DNA of 64,000 bases from Phoronis australis (lineage: Eukaryota; Phoronida; Phoronidae): NCBI GenBank assembly GCA_002633005.1, contig NMRA01000007.1:432617-496616 (forward strand). The letters run 5' to 3'. Each line of letters opens with the position of its first letter. Within the stretch, counting starts at the first letter, position 1. The notes under the pieces were generated by a model. That model worked only from the letters and a program-made list of their open reading frames with translations. It was not told the origin of the DNA and did no database searches. A program made the translations under genes and the position numbers. Below, one piece after another: positions 11,901 to 26,900 of this stretch.

Positions 11901-14900
11901 CCAAAACATCGATGCATCGACGTTTGTATGAAAAGGCTTTTAAATGGAACCAACCCGTTTCTGATTATTCTAGATATACTTAGAGTAAGGTAACTCCCAC
12001 TCAGTCGCGTTTCCTCAATTATCTTTTTAGACAAGTGCTGGGTTTTATGTGTCCTCCAATTTCATCTTATATTTTTGACAAGTCTTATTGAAGTGATGTT
12101 ATCATCACGAAAAGTGGTAGATCAGCTCCAACACGGATTCAAACCTGGAACTTCTGCAGTTGCAGTCAAATGCTTGGCTGACTGAGCTAAACCCTACTCG
12201 ATAAATGGCAGAGTATTGAAGCATTTCTAACTGGTCAAGTCACCAGCCTTCAAATGTAATAAAGTCCACAAAAACACAATGGATTTTGTTATTGTTTCAT
12301 AACTATGATCAAAGCTAATAACTTCACAAAGTCTATCCCACTTGACTGTAATTCCAAAAGTATGTTTTTATCCCTGTAAACAAGAATGTCCCTTTAAAAA
12401 TAGCCTAATATTCATCTTTCTTCTTTGACCTCTGCCACCAGTCGGTCAGAATAGTCATATCTGCTTCTTGTAACAGAAGGGACATTGTGCACTTTGACAT
12501 GATTTCTCATAATTGCTTTATTGAAATCTCTTTGACAAAGGAACCTGACCACATGATCAACCAAAGTTACTGTACTATGAAATACCACTTTACTTTTTTC
12601 AACAATCAAATTACGGTGCTCTAATGTCTTCCCCATTATGTCTTACAATCGTTTCGTATTTATAATTTACCAGCAGTCTTAGATGGAAAAATTGAACTAA
12701 ATCACTCTTCTTGTGAAACTAAAGAACTATTTCATTTTTACGTGACCTCTTATTGCTGCATTGAGATAATGTTGAGAAATAGGGATGTGAATTGTGAGCA
12801 CCATAAGTGTGTTTAATTGTGAAATGTATACAAGAAGGTAGATAGGACGTCACACATCATATGACAGATCAGACTCTTTTTTGTTCCCATTGGTGTCCTA
12901 TCTGCTGTCTCGCGCGTAATTAGCCTTAACAACATTAATGTGAAAAAAATAGTATTCTGGCCAATCGGGTGTGATCACCGTGGGTGAGCAGAACCTAACC
13001 ACAAAATCACGTCATTGGATACAGACTTGTGCCACCTGTTTTGGGGCCTGACAACGAGAAGGCTGGTCAGACCTCACGAGAATCTAACATCACATGACAT
13101 CTGATCATTGTTCTTTGACATCCAGTTGTAAAATTTTATTCCTTCCCAGAATTCCACAAGTGCTACCATGAGATAGACATGCGATGGAGATCGTCATGGG
13201 TGCTTGTCTTGTGAGGGAACACTCATCATTTTCCTTGCTGAAGATTTTTATATATGATTACAGATTTGAAACAATCTTTAGAATTTGGGATGTGGAAACT
13301 CTCACGAAAAATTGAATTTCATTGATTCTGGAATTTGGGACAAGCGTAATTTTGGTGTTCACCATATTTCGGGCACTGTGTTTTCAATCTATTGAGTGGT
13401 GATTCTTTGGACATCTAATGTTGTCTATTTCTAGAATTTGGGACAAGCTCCAGTGTTGAGCAAAAAAAATTTTTTTCACTGTCCCAAATTCGAGAATTTT
13501 TATCGTACACTCAATTTGTGCATCATTCTTTGCTTCTGAGTATTGTCATTCGAAACGTGGGCGTCATGTCCCTTCCTGTAATCATGTTTCCTGATTCTGG
13601 GTACTGCGACAGTTCTCGTAGCTGTAGCATATTCCGACGAGTTCTGTTGTGGCTGCCATATTGTATTTGTTTGCAAATACGTGTGTATGAAGGTGACTTT
13701 GTAGCCACTTATTTGGCTTCACTATAAGAAGATTCATACCGTCTCGTATTGAATTAATATTTGTTTGTGTCGGGTGCATCCGATTCAGCTATTTTTTACA
13801 GACTAAATTTCTGCCCATTTTAAATCACTCTCATGAAACGAACCCCAGGGTGTCTACATGGACACCTTAGCTAGGACACCATTTCAACATCCTGCTAAGC
13901 ATTAGGACACCCATGTTGTTCATAAGTGTCTCTTCACTTTCTAACAGGAGCTCTGCGAGCTCATTGGCATCTTTAGAATAAAAAAGTTAAGGTGTGATGT
14001 AAGGCATGATTACACACCCATGTGTCCATACTTGTCTGCTTCCCGGTCTGTAAACCACTGTGAGGATCATCGTGAAGTTGTCAGATGTGTTTCTGTCGAG
14101 GAGAGGATTGCCAACATTAATATTTGGCTTGTTCTACTGCCGTGTCCTGAGCGGCAGTTGATATATTTTTTTGCGTCTGTCTCAGTATCTACCCAGTTGT
14201 TTTATGGTTCTTCATGAAGTTTGTCGTGAGGAAAGTATGGTATGGTTGGCGTTGATCTGCAATGGTGCACCTTAAGGCTGGTTCACGCAACTTTTTTGCG
14301 GAAATTTTTGTGCTATATTTTGCGGAATCAAGATTGCTTGAAAAAATTATTGCACAAATACAAAAATACCGCAATTACAGTTTCACCAGTTTTGGAATTT
14401 ATTGTGGAAAATGCTCCAGATGCCGTGACAGTTGTTTACACAAGCTTGATGATTTATTACCCATCGCATACTGGACACAAACCGAAAGATTGGCAACATG
14501 TTTATCGCACTGCGCATGGTACAAGCATTCTCACTTCCTTTCTAAAAAGTCTCGAAATCTCTGTTGTCTTGCTGTAAAAATTTGGTTTATCTATAAATGT
14601 GGTCTGACAGAGAACCCTTGGGGATTGCGGAAATTTTGGCGGAATGGAATTGCTCAGTTTTTACGCAAAACTTTTTCTCGTGTTAACGGGCCTTTAGTTA
14701 CAAATTATCATAATTGCGTCTATTTTCCAAGATTGTCATGAAATTTGTATTATGTGTTCGTAACGAGGAAACCTGCACATCTGATGTTGATTTTTAGATG
14801 GATCTGACCACAGTACCATGGAAATATTTGAAAAAATGAGCACCGTTGTCTTTTACCATTCGCAGTGCTCATAGTGAGCTCATGTCAACACTCTAGGTTA

Positions 14901-17900
14901 CTTTTGTTTCCCATTTTTCGTAATCCGGTTTACTGCGGAGTCCCGCCAACATTCCAACATAAACAATCTCCCTCCTTTACAGATGCCACAAATACAGTTC
15001 TTTTCTCATGTGTTTTATTACTTTTTGTGTCCAGTAAGGTTCACACATTTCTTTTCACGTGAACCATAGTAATACTCACTGTAAACGGACAGATGTGATG
15101 CATTTTGTCAACGCTTGCAATGGATGCCGGCTGCCAGAGACATGTGTAACTCGTGATGTACATTTTGCTGACACTGCGAGAAGTCTTCACATATGGATCG
15201 GAAACTGAATTCTATCCCACAATTCAACAATCCAACCTTCAGTGGCTGTCATTCTGTTTGGTTACTTTTGTAAGGTATTGCGTGATTTCGCTTTTCTGAC
15301 TTGTAACTTGGTGTATGGAGCACACTCATGGCTTGTGTTAGACAGAGAAAGGAATGACAGTTCATGAGAAAAAGATTTGGTAAGAACTGAATTTCAGTGC
15401 TTGTGAGAAAAGAATTGTATTTCTGAGAAAAGAACACAGTTAATTACTTGCACGTAGTCATTGTGACAAGAATATGATACACCCTGCTCTTGGTCTTGAT
15501 GTACCCCGAGGACATGTATAGGAAATGTACCTGTATCTGGCTATTTTTAATTCAAATGGACCATAGTGTTGGCACGTTAAATGTGCCTGTATGCTGACTA
15601 TGGTGGTGCATAAGTCATTTCCTGTCAATTTTCATACCTGTATGATGAAGCTAGTGTCACAGTCAGTGCTAAGAGTCCCTCACTCTGGTCAATGATCTTG
15701 TCTATAACTGCTAATAGGAGCTGCTGATAAGTAAACCTGAACCAATGTGTTGAATCAAAAAACGACATCATTCTTCACTTACTAGAAGTCTTCAATGAAA
15801 AAATGTAAATGTGTTATCCTTTGACTGTTTGGTTCACCTCGAATGTAATTGTGGTAGTACTAACAAAAAGTATTGTGGTAGTACTAACAAATAACTTGAG
15901 AAATTAACTGTTTTTTTGAATTTCTGTGAAAATTTCATGAATCAAATTTAAAGCAAAACTAATCTTGAAAGTTCCGCTGGTGCGTTACAAAGTGTCTGTG
16001 AAAAGTTAATGGCGGCCAACTTCACCGTTATGCATGTGCCCACATGCAGAATACTTAAGTGGCTTCTTATTGTTCGTGTCTTTTGTCTGGTATTCGAAGC
16101 TCAATGTCTGCTTGTCTATCAACCAATCCGCTTGAAGGAGCCGTATGACGTTTGAAACGGGTATTCAGGTCAAAGAAGACACGGATTATGTTGAGATACA
16201 GTTCCGACTAATTTTTGATGGCTGCTACTTAGTACTCATGTCACTGTCATGGTACGATCTACCTCACCAGTTTTTGACAAATTTCCTGGTGATATTTTTT
16301 CTTGTCTCCCTTTCTGCGAAATCTCATAATAGATTCTGATCAGTGCCCACCCGTTTATGGCACCTGTGTGTTTTAACAGTTCCCAAACCCCATGATTAAA
16401 CCTCGTGAAAAGTAGCAGACGTGTTTTTCTTAAGAAGAGAATGGCACACTCTGGATGCCTAGCACTGCGACCTCTGTTGGCATTTTTAGTTGCTTACTGG
16501 TATTTGTTTTTTTATTTTTTAAAACCACTCAACAGGTGTAAGTGAAACTGTTTAGTTTGATAGTGTCCAAATTAGTAAAGTTGCCATATGTGCTGGGTGA
16601 TTATTATAGCAGCCCTCGATTCATGCTATTTGCGTCTTGCTATTGTGGTGCGTAACAATCACTTTCTTTTTTTACAAAGTTAACAAAACTGATACGGGAA
16701 AAGTCGAATGATTACAGTATGGTAATTTACTGGTACATAATGTTTCTATAGTACTTACATCTTCCCAGTGAATAAGTCCACTGTGCTTGGAGGACCATCT
16801 TTGAAATCCTTTGGTTTGTGCTTTGGGCTAGAACTCGTGGTTTTGTTTTTTTACTATGGCGAGTTACTTCCTAATTACATATGATGAAACGATGGACTGA
16901 ATAGAGTTGATTGTTTCATTCAGCGGGACATTGCTAAATTGATTTATTCCAGTTTGAAATTTGCAGACTTCAACTTGACCTAATTGGCACAACACAGGAC
17001 ATGATGGCATACGATTTTGTTGGACTGATGAGCCCTAGTGGTTCTTCTCAATTGTTGAAATGAAGGGAAATGGTTATTTAACATTTGGTTATGAACTCCT
17101 CTATTTCGTCTTGTAGGCTTCTAGTGAACCAGAATAGCAGTGCATAACCTAGCTACGGTCCTTCATAACATCTGACCCTCTCACACACAGTGTGCATCAC
17201 TATTTCTGCTTCAGTATATACATCTACGTATTACAGGTTGGGGGTTATAGACTCACCACGCTCTCTTGAGAGCTATTTTCGTGAAACGATTATCAATATG
17301 TGATTCTGGTTTGGGGTCATGAAGTTGGGTGAGCTCTATAACCAATGGTTTGGAATGTGACTTTGTTAGTAAAGAGATGGCACCATTGGTGTCTTTCTTG
17401 TCCAAATTGCGGAGTTCTATTAGGCCTACGGTTAATGCTAATTTCTAGGTTTGGTTCATGTAATTTTTTTTTTCGTATAATATTGAATGACTGTAAAAGC
17501 AATAATTATTAAATTTCCACATGGACTGTTTGCTTTGGTAACAGAATAATTTCACACTATGAAAAGAACAATGTTTTCTTATACAAATAGGAAACATGGG
17601 ATGTTCAACTCATCAGCATTGTGAGAGCAAAAAGCTAATTTTGCTTGAACCAATTTCAAATTTTTTTAGTCGAGGCAGGCAGAGTTATCAAAGACAAAAC
17701 AGAATTGTGATGTTCATGAACATTTGGTGACTGTTTTTTATGTGACTCAGGCGACCATTCTATCGTACATGACATTGGAAAACAAAGCTATATCGGTATA
17801 TGCATATTGAAGATTTTCACTCTCAGTAATTGTATTCGATCTGGAGACGCTGGTTTTTCAATTGGTCCAGGTGCAAATATGTACGAATAAGACAAAAAAA

Positions 17901-20900
17901 TAATTATATTTTAAGTACACAAGACAGCACGGATTAGACAAGAATAGATTAGACGCAGAAATAACGAGACGAGATACGATAACGTGATATGTAAAACACC
18001 TGAAGTAAAACTAAAAACATGGACAAAAGAACTGAAGCATGAAAATGATTATTTATTCGTAAAATAACCAGATTGGATATTCTGAAAACTGGGCATATCT
18101 CAAGGCAAATAGGAGTCGGTTGTAGGATGTAGCGGCCCTGTAAATATAAGTGTTCTTCCATTGTTTTAGTGGAATCTAGGAACTTAGACGAATACCTGTA
18201 GGTTGTTTCTCAAATGTGTGTTGTATTAATGAATGAATGGATCTAAAGGTGCTTTGGACCGTGGTGAAGAATTGTAAACTTGATGAAGTCGAAATGAGAT
18301 TATGTTTGATATTGCAAGTTGTTCTGTCCTAGGCGTACAGGAAGAGTTGTTACTGGCATATCCTGGTATGAGCCCCAAGATAACCATACCAGTGTGATTT
18401 TGAAGTTCATAGTAGCCAGACTTCAATAATTGAGTTCTCTCTCAGACTGTGTCGCAATAGTTGAAGAGTTGTACAAAAGATTTGGGGAGTTGAGGTCTAG
18501 ATACTTAGACACTTTTCAAGGTGCTATGGAATTCAGCTTAATAATACGTTTTTTTTTGACTTGTTAGTGTGTAGAATTTGATTTTAGACTCATTTCTAGT
18601 CTGCCATTATTTGGGTCAGGTGACTATGTCTTTTTAGTGAAATTAAACAAAAAAGAAAGTGTGTTCATAGCAAAAATGGTATACAAGTTCTTTCCAAAGT
18701 TCACCAACAGTTTTTGAACTTGATTATTGGAATAAGTTGCCTACCATTGATAAAAGATGGTTAATTCCTTTGTTCTATAAATAAATGAGGGCCTAATTAT
18801 TTATATCTGTTGACTGATTAGTGAGCTTTTGAATGTGCAGTCTCATGGCAGAGGAGCACTTGATTGAACTTTCTTTTTCAGGATACTTGAGAACTTTATT
18901 ACGCTGAGGGCTTCACCAACACAATATAACGGTTGGATTTCTATCTTTCGTGTTTTGACTTTTTTAATCAATTCATCAACACATCACAAGTATGGTGTAG
19001 TTACGCCAATTTCGGACAAAAATAATTGCCAAGATTGTCTTTTTTCGTTTCACAAAAGCTTCTAACTATGTTGTGGTTGTTCAACATTGCATGATGGTAG
19101 CTATGGTATTGAACTCATTACTGTCAGCACGCCATCTGTTGGCCAAATATTTCACTTGTCCGCCATGTTGTGTCATAAATTGGTCAGATTTTAGTTAAAC
19201 GCCAGACAGTCTATTAGTGGCGTTGCCCATTAACGAACTGTTGCCTTCACCTCTTTCCAGCTTGTTTTTACCAATGTCACGCTTACTCCTACTTCGAGAT
19301 TTGTGAATACCCCAAGTTTTTCATCGCATTTTCTCGACAAAATGAGTGATGAACCTTCTTCCGAGCCACCTAAAATAGTCTCAGTTATTTGGTTTTCTGA
19401 GAATCCACGACACGCATGTTTTATTTTTCCTAACGTATTTAAAGGAGGTGTATACACTGATCAAATCTCAAGAGTAGCAACTAGTTTGACATGACTCTGA
19501 AAGTGAGAAAAAAGTTTTTATTATATTCGTTATTAATCAACCTGACATAAGAAGATGAAGATGTCACTCTCAGTATCAAATCTTAGTTGATGCTTTGGTC
19601 TATAGAATTCAAAACTGGTTTTGTATAGTGTTGCCACTTGCCAAAAGACCAAGGATGAGGAAAAGCTCACATTTATGTTTCGAGTCTACTGTTGAGTGAT
19701 GCGTTTTGTTCTGTATGCAAGGAAAATTTGACAGGATTCTAAAGCACGCACTCTCAAAAAGAATGGAGAACAGTCTTGTCAACAAAGTTACGCTTGTTTC
19801 TAATACTTGATTTTTATGCACAATGGCTAAAACAAGCCCATGAGTGCTGCTGAAGGAATCTCCACAAGTATGTTCCTTTCATTTTGGACCGGTCGAAAGT
19901 CAAGGAGTATTTTGATGACATGGTTGCGAACTTCTGAGACAACTTGTATATAATGCAATACAAGATCCCAAAAATACCTGGTACTCACAAATTTCTAAAT
20001 TCTCTTCTTCGTTTTTGTTTTATGCAACTGATTTTTTTCTTAAATGTCAATTTTCATTAGTACTTAAATTAAATGCACTATCGAAGTCTCCAAAAAAAGC
20101 AAATTTCTGATAGCTGTTTGGAGAGTATTACATAAATCGTTGTATCTGAAAGTTACGTAAACTGAAGTTGACCAAATTTTGATATTTTTCTGGGGTTACT
20201 AGTTATGTAGAACCCTAGAAAAGTGTCTGATCTTGGCCAACTTCGAAATTTCATAATTTCATAAATTGCTGGACAGGTCGGATTCCAAAGAAACTTTACT
20301 GGTAATAATATTCTCTTAAATAGTGATAGGAATAGTTTTTGAAGTGTTCCACCTGTGCATGAGGGCCCATCAAAAAGAAGAATTTATATACATGTGATTT
20401 TTATGAAAAAACGTTAAAAATTACATAAAACGATGCTTTATAAAACTGTACCAGTGTTTCAAGGTTTTTGTCTAGAACATTTTGTATCATACAAAATTTT
20501 CTCAAGTTATTGATACCGATGTTTTGCCATGAATTATTGAAAACACATGGTCATGTGACTTAATTAATGTCAGATCGGTTTTAAATCAGAAACCAAATTT
20601 TGCAAAATTTGTACTTTCAGAAAATATATACGTTTGCCAAGTTAAATTTTATAGTTTTGTAGATGTCCGGGCTAAATACACTAGGTCGAAAAGATGCTGC
20701 CATAGATTATAGACAACAGAGTTGCAACTCCGACATTTTCTTGTGAAATATCTTAGAGAAGGCGCCACCCATGAACATAGCAAATTCAGCGTCTGGTTAG
20801 TGTTGTGAAGGGAATTCTTGCATCTATTTTACTGTCCGGTGTAACATACGACATACTTGGTGGAAGTAAAATGTGCCAGATGTGACTAGTGAATGGTGAC

Positions 20901-23900
20901 GTCCCAGCTTACCCCTAAGATCAGATTTTGTCCTTGAAAATTTGCAGAGTTAATGGTCTGTGGTGTTACGTAACCTTAAACCAGTTTTAATGGTTGCAGG
21001 GACGACTACCTGGTGCGTGTGACCGCACAAGTCATGACGCGAGAGGACTCCAAAGGAGGCTGGTTCCCTGTCGAAGGTGGCGGACTCAGTACAGTCTATC
21101 TGAAGAAGTTCAAAGTGCCCAACCATGGTGACCAAAAACATGAATTTCACATTCATGGAAACCGATTCAGAGATAATCAGGTATACTCTGGTTAATTCTT
21201 ACCTAAGTCTCTTGGATTGATTAGCATAAAATTTCACAGTTTATCTGTTGAACACATTGTTATTTGGTGCTGTGCCCTCGATGCTTCAGTTGTGAGGCTG
21301 AATATCAGACTCATTTCCCGGTGAAAAATATTTTAAGACGATGCATCATTACCCTCACCAGGCCTTCAAGTTCCCCTTAGTTTCAGCTCAAGCACACACT
21401 GGACTCTTGGAATTAGTGCCGACCAGGTGGAGGGTAGAATTTGTGGCAACTTGGCTAGGGGTGGCATTTTCCCTTTTCTGAAGAAAAATTCTCCTACTAG
21501 AATCCCACGTGATGGCTGTGACAGGATCACGTTGAATTTTATGAACCCACATTTTGTAAGAAAGGAATGATAATGCTTATGCATGTGGGCACGTATACTA
21601 CGACATCCTGTCTGGTTGGCTACTTGATATCTCAAAAATATTCATTCCCAATTAGTTGCAATTTGACACAAGGGCCTTTGGTATCTCTAGAATGGTGCAT
21701 GCCTTTTTCCAATGTGCCTCATTTCTGGGCTCGGGAGTTTTGGAGGGAAGAGCGTTTCCGGTATTGAGACAATCAATTGACGGATTTCAGTGGAATTTGA
21801 CACAGAGTTATATAACGGCAACGCACTAGCACCACTCGTTTTTCAGACAAATTCAATTTCTATAACACCCCCTAATGGTCAATGTAACTTCGACAAGATG
21901 TTTCATTTCGGTCAATTATATCACATTGACTACAGGTTTAGCATACCTTAAAAGGATACTAAGCCCTGTTTTGATGATTTCAACCAACCCTCGTACTGTC
22001 ACCTGCTAATGCATCACTGGCGTCAGTCTTCCAAGTTTAAGACAGGAATCAACTGAAAACTCATGCTCCCTATGTCACAGATTGAGCATTTTGGTCCTTG
22101 GTGGGTGGTCTTTTAGCAGAGTTGCTGTGTAATTCTCTGAAAGCATAGGTCATGCTTGCCTGTTTAGCAGACTTTGAATGAAGTTTCCAAAATTTCCTCC
22201 AAACTTTTGAGGGTTGTCGAGGGTTATAGAGCATTATTTTGTTTCGGAGAACTGGATGGGAAAGTCGTTTTTAGTTTGGTATAAATTTAACGAATGGTAT
22301 ATGTTAGAAATACACTTATACCAATTAAATTGTGGGCATATTTGACTACAGTAACAACCACTCATTGTAGTTTTCAGCAAAATAATCCTTGTCAAAAGTG
22401 TTTCCAGATGATATCTAGAGAACCCTCCACGGATCTTTATGAAAGTGTCTGTCCGCTCTTGTCAAAATGCCAAAACAGATTTTAATAAAACTTATCACAG
22501 GGTTGTATGGTGGAAAAGTTGATTTTCAATTTTTTACGACTGAGAACTCACTGGGGGCCTATTTAGCAGACTTTGGCAAAACTTGTAACTTGGGTGGGAA
22601 ACTGGGCCTGCATCAGCACCTGTCAACTTGACTACCATAACAGCCTTTAGTATGAGTGTCAGCACTTCAGTCCACAAAACCAAAAGACATTCACGAAATT
22701 TTAAAATTATGTCCCATTGTTTATATTTTTCATTGTATCACACACAAAGCTGGTAAGTACCACTATGAAAATCTGCAAGTTTTACTGGATGTGAAATCTC
22801 TCTGCATGTTGGCTCATTTTAGCTGCCTGTTTGCTGTTTTTGTAATCTCTCACTCACATTGGAATAGTGGGACTCTTTTGGCCGATTCATTCTTATTATT
22901 GCATAGTCAATTGAAGTGGATTGGGAAAGTGCTTGGTAATTGAATGTCGACTGCGCCCACACTCATCTTAACCACATATGAGCTTACAACACTTGATAGA
23001 ATGTACCCTTGGATGTCTTTTTCTATTTGTTCCCTCTGTAGCGTTTGTAATATTATTGTTGATACCAAACAGGAAGTGCTCAACTGCATTCTGCGCAAGG
23101 ATGTCCAGTACACAAAAGCCAATCCCACCTTTTACCACTGGACAACAATAGAGGGCAGGTTTGGCCTTACCTTCCAAAAGGCAGCAGACGCCAAAGCATT
23201 TGACCGTGCAGTCAAGCATGCCATCGAAGAGCTGTTAGAAGGTACGCGTGTCAAACATAAACATCCATGTTTCACTGTGTTTGCTGGATTATACTTAAGT
23301 TTGCATTTCAGGACTGCGTTCTGTTCGCAAGAACCTAAGCGAAAATGCAAGATCACGCAATTTTGTGAGTCATCACCATGCAGTACAAGCGATGTATGTG
23401 ACCAAACTTGCTTTTCTGGCGAGTGTCTTGGGTCTGCAGAATGCAGCACATGTTCATGCTAATAGCCATTTCAAAAACAAAATTCAATGAATGGTCCATC
23501 ATTTTGTAATCCTTTCATAACCCTTTCTTCATCTCATTCAGTAAAAGAAACATTAAAGGAATATCACAAAATGAGCTTCAGAATGATAACGAAAGTGTTT
23601 TTGTTTACTGTAGCAAAACACAGTGTGCCTTTTTGAATTCGTTACCATGGCAATAACTAAACGATCTTCACAACAACGCCGACGATATATGCCTTATCAT
23701 TTTTATTAATATCGGTTTCGCATCGCGACGATAATTTTTATCGTATACATGCCTTACTGTTACTTTGTCCTCTTATCTGTCTGATTATACTGTCTGCTTT
23801 GATACTGAATTAAACATCAGTTGCGTGGGCGTGTACTATACTGGCTGAAAATTACAGTTTATCTAATTTTGCTATAGCGCGTATGGAATACCATTCTTTT

Positions 23901-26900
23901 CCTAACAGCAGAATCGTCGCTGGGATTCAGTGCTCAGTCATCTTGGAATTGTCCTCATAATTTCAGGGCTGCCGTGGTGATTTTGGAATAAGTGCGGTGA
24001 TTTTTTAAAACGGTCAGAGTGTGCCTACAACTGGCTGTGTTGATTTCAAAATGGCTAACATCGACTCTGAATACATGTTTCAAACCACATATATGCACAT
24101 TAAAGATATGTGCTCTTGATCATGTGTGATGCATGTCGTGGAAGTACACTGATAGCAGTGTTAAAGTGCTTCATTAAAAAGGAATGTTACCTTTTAAAGG
24201 TGTTTTTGTCCAATCTGGCATATTCTACTGATAAACATATTTGTACCATTTTAATAATGTTAACTTAGCGAATATGACAATTCTTCAATGTGCAAGTGTG
24301 ATGCAGTGACCAAGTAATGAAGGCGTCAACCGGTCCAAGGAAGCTGCGTACCAGTATGTTTTTCCGTCGTGAAAAGGGTTGAGACGCCAGCCGATTTTCA
24401 GTCCAAGTCCAAGCACATAACAATTTGCACTTGACTCGAGCACTCATAGAGATGAGATAAAGCTGATCAGACACACAGTGGCATGGTCACAGCAACACAA
24501 CTTCCAGTTTGAAGGATTGTTATCAATATTAAGTTTGTTTCAAAAGAAATCTACTTTAAAGGTTCAAAATTTGCCGGGTTGACAAGATGTGCCTTAACAA
24601 GGTTAACGGTGCCTTGTAAGGCGACGGTATTTATGCACTAAAGCGCTGCGTTTTGTTGAACCACAAGGTCATGCCTGAATTGGTGGCACAGAAATTTAGA
24701 AATTTAACAGAATTGACAATCACGGCCTGGACATGGCCGCGTTTATGGAGCTTGTATGAAAAATTTAACCTTTCATACATGTGTGCTGTCTTAATATCTG
24801 AGTACGAAGTCTAAGTTTAGATGTAACGCCTGGATTTCAAATGTTTGTTTCTTATTTTAAGTGAAGGTTATGTAGGACCCTATGAAAATGTCCAAATTTG
24901 TCTTACTTCTGAACATTACATCTGAGCAATGGCTGATCACGTTCGTATGAAACTTCCAAGGCTTTTTTTCACTGTTCTCCAAAATGCTTCTAAGAATTGT
25001 TTGGGCCACTTTTGCATGAGGCTCTATCAAAAATGGGACTTTTCATGAAAAAGACTTGACTAAAATGAAAACGAAATGATGTTTTAGAAAATTGTAATTA
25101 CGACACTTTCAAGATCTCATCTTGAACATTCATATCAAATAAATTTGATTATGTCATTGAAACTGATGTTTTGCTATCAATGAAGCCTCATTTTTTGATA
25201 AATTTCACCCGAGCAATCGCAGATTGGTAAAATGTCAAGTCAAATTCTACATGCTTTGTACTTTCAGCGAATATATACTTTTAGTGACAGCTAAAACCTA
25301 TAGTTTTGTATGGATTTGGCTAAATTCTCAACCGTGTCAGTAAGGTCCTAGATAACCTAAGTTAGAGCAATCCCAGGCGTCACTGTTTCCTCTCTCTTGT
25401 CTCCTCTGTTCTTCCATTGTTTTAATTCTCTAAATATTACTTGTACTAAAACATTTGAAGGGTCTATATATCTAGTATCAAATTACAAACTAATGTAAAT
25501 CCCTTCCTTTTTGTGCTGCCCTCTTGTGGACCTGGTAAGTAAATTAGCAGTTGACAGGGCCTATGAATATTATTAAGAGTTATCACACTGTAATAGTATG
25601 CATCAGGAAACCAAACATGAGAAATCAATTCATGGTGACTCAAAACGCTGTTCGTTGCCTTAAGGCCCAAAGGGCGTTTAGTGTATGTGATTAAGACAAA
25701 TTCGCTTTGTTTTTATCTAGGCATATTCTTATCTTTCAGTATTTGCATTTATCATTTTATATCCGCCCGCACTTATGCACAGTGTATATCTATCGATGAC
25801 CGAACTAGCCACATTTTTATGAAACGTTCGTTATGAGGATTTGTAATCTAAGACCCCTCTCTCTATTTAGTCTCTTAAACAGTTTTTTCCAGGACTCCTG
25901 TGTAATCTTAGTTCTGTGTGAGCATTTATGTCTAGGACTTCTCTGTGACCTTAGTTTTATACGTCAAGACACTCAGTCTTATCTGTTGGCTTTTGTAGGA
26001 ACTGGTGAATCTAAAACAGAAGCAGGAGAGGACGACGTCTTTATGGTGAGTGAATGAAGGGTTTTGTCCAGACAAATGAATACAAGAAAATGAAGACAAC
26101 TCTTTAGCATGCAAATTACAATGCGTGATTGTCGAAGTGTGCTCTTTAGAATTTCATATGGCTTTACTTTCATCACTGATATTGTTGTAAATAATTGCTT
26201 CTTGTGCAGGTGCATCACATTCGTGTCATATTTTGTCCTGACCTTTGCCTCATTTTCATTTGACTCCATGGTTTTGTTATGTATGAGGAACTCGAAATTT
26301 GCTAGATAGTGCTAGCAGGAGAACAGTTACTGTGGTTAGTATATTAAGATGTTAAAAAGAGGCTCTTCTCTTCATTAGCACCTCCTATTGGAGGTAGAGT
26401 TGCCCATTGTGGTCTCATTGCCTGTCTGCATCATACTTGCCTGAACTTTGACCCCATTTGTTTTTGCAGGCACTCAACCTTCCGTTCGAGCGCAAAGACA
26501 GTTCGTCCCAATCTACAAGCACCACCAGTACAACCACGTCATCGCCAGCGCCACAATCACCACACCACCAAATCAATGATCCATTCTTTAGTCATACCGC
26601 CAACCACCAGCATTTCCACCGTGTGCACTTCATGTCACGACCGCCACGCCGGTCGACAAGTCAGCCCACCACCGACATCAGGGGTCATAGCGAGCTAGGC
26701 GTGGACAATAAGGAGCCTGACGTGTGGATACCAGCCAATCAGCATAGGGCATTACGTGCCACTAAATCTGATCAGGGGAGACTAGAGGAGGAATCTGTGG
26801 AACTCATGCGTGACTCATACGTACACTTTACCAAAAAACGAACTTCCGTTCATGATTACCAATACCCCACACTTGATTCTGTTAAGACACCTACTCTAAA

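Larger units (their letters stand above)
2943..20999 (+). other. SPRED intron 1 (18 kb), repeat-rich, no gene seen inside
   Basis: The intron begins GTGAGT and ends TTGCAG. It holds a direct duplication around 7981-8582, a tRNA-Cys-like SINE at 12121-12205, TIR-flanked fragments at 13276-13505 and 14274-14695, a 24-bp tandem duplication at 15848-15891, and a dispersed repeat at 20155-20700. A sequence resembling CACTTGTCCGCCATGTTGTG occurs near 10485 and 19154. None of the short open frames inside resembles a known protein. A long first intron is common in signalling genes and could carry enhancers, but nothing here marks one. Confidence 0.75.
23242..25998 (+). other. SPRED intron 3, with a possible alternative exon and a repeat
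   Basis: 2.76 kb. It contains a candidate phase-compatible exon at 23312-23364 and a dispersed repeat at 24840-25372. Read straight through, exon 3 continues 73 codons past the donor into a Cys-rich tail ending at 23462. Nothing else was recognised. Confidence 0.7.

Noticed and set aside
12121-12205. A functional tRNA-Cys gene
   Set aside because: Stems do not pair and the D-loop is too long; kept as a SINE or pseudogene only.
14242-14741. Two overlapping frames of 111 and 159 codons
   Set aside because: They coincide with a TIR-flanked element, match no family, and overlap in two frames on the same strand.
23041-23072. Acceptor CTCTGTAG at 23040 for SPRED exon 3
   Set aside because: It has the better pyrimidine tract but leads to an in-frame TAA within three codons; the conserved protein resumes at 23073.
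22944-23462. Apparent 172-codon gene
   Set aside because: Only its middle part (23073-23241) is conserved, as SPRED exon 3; the sides are intron.
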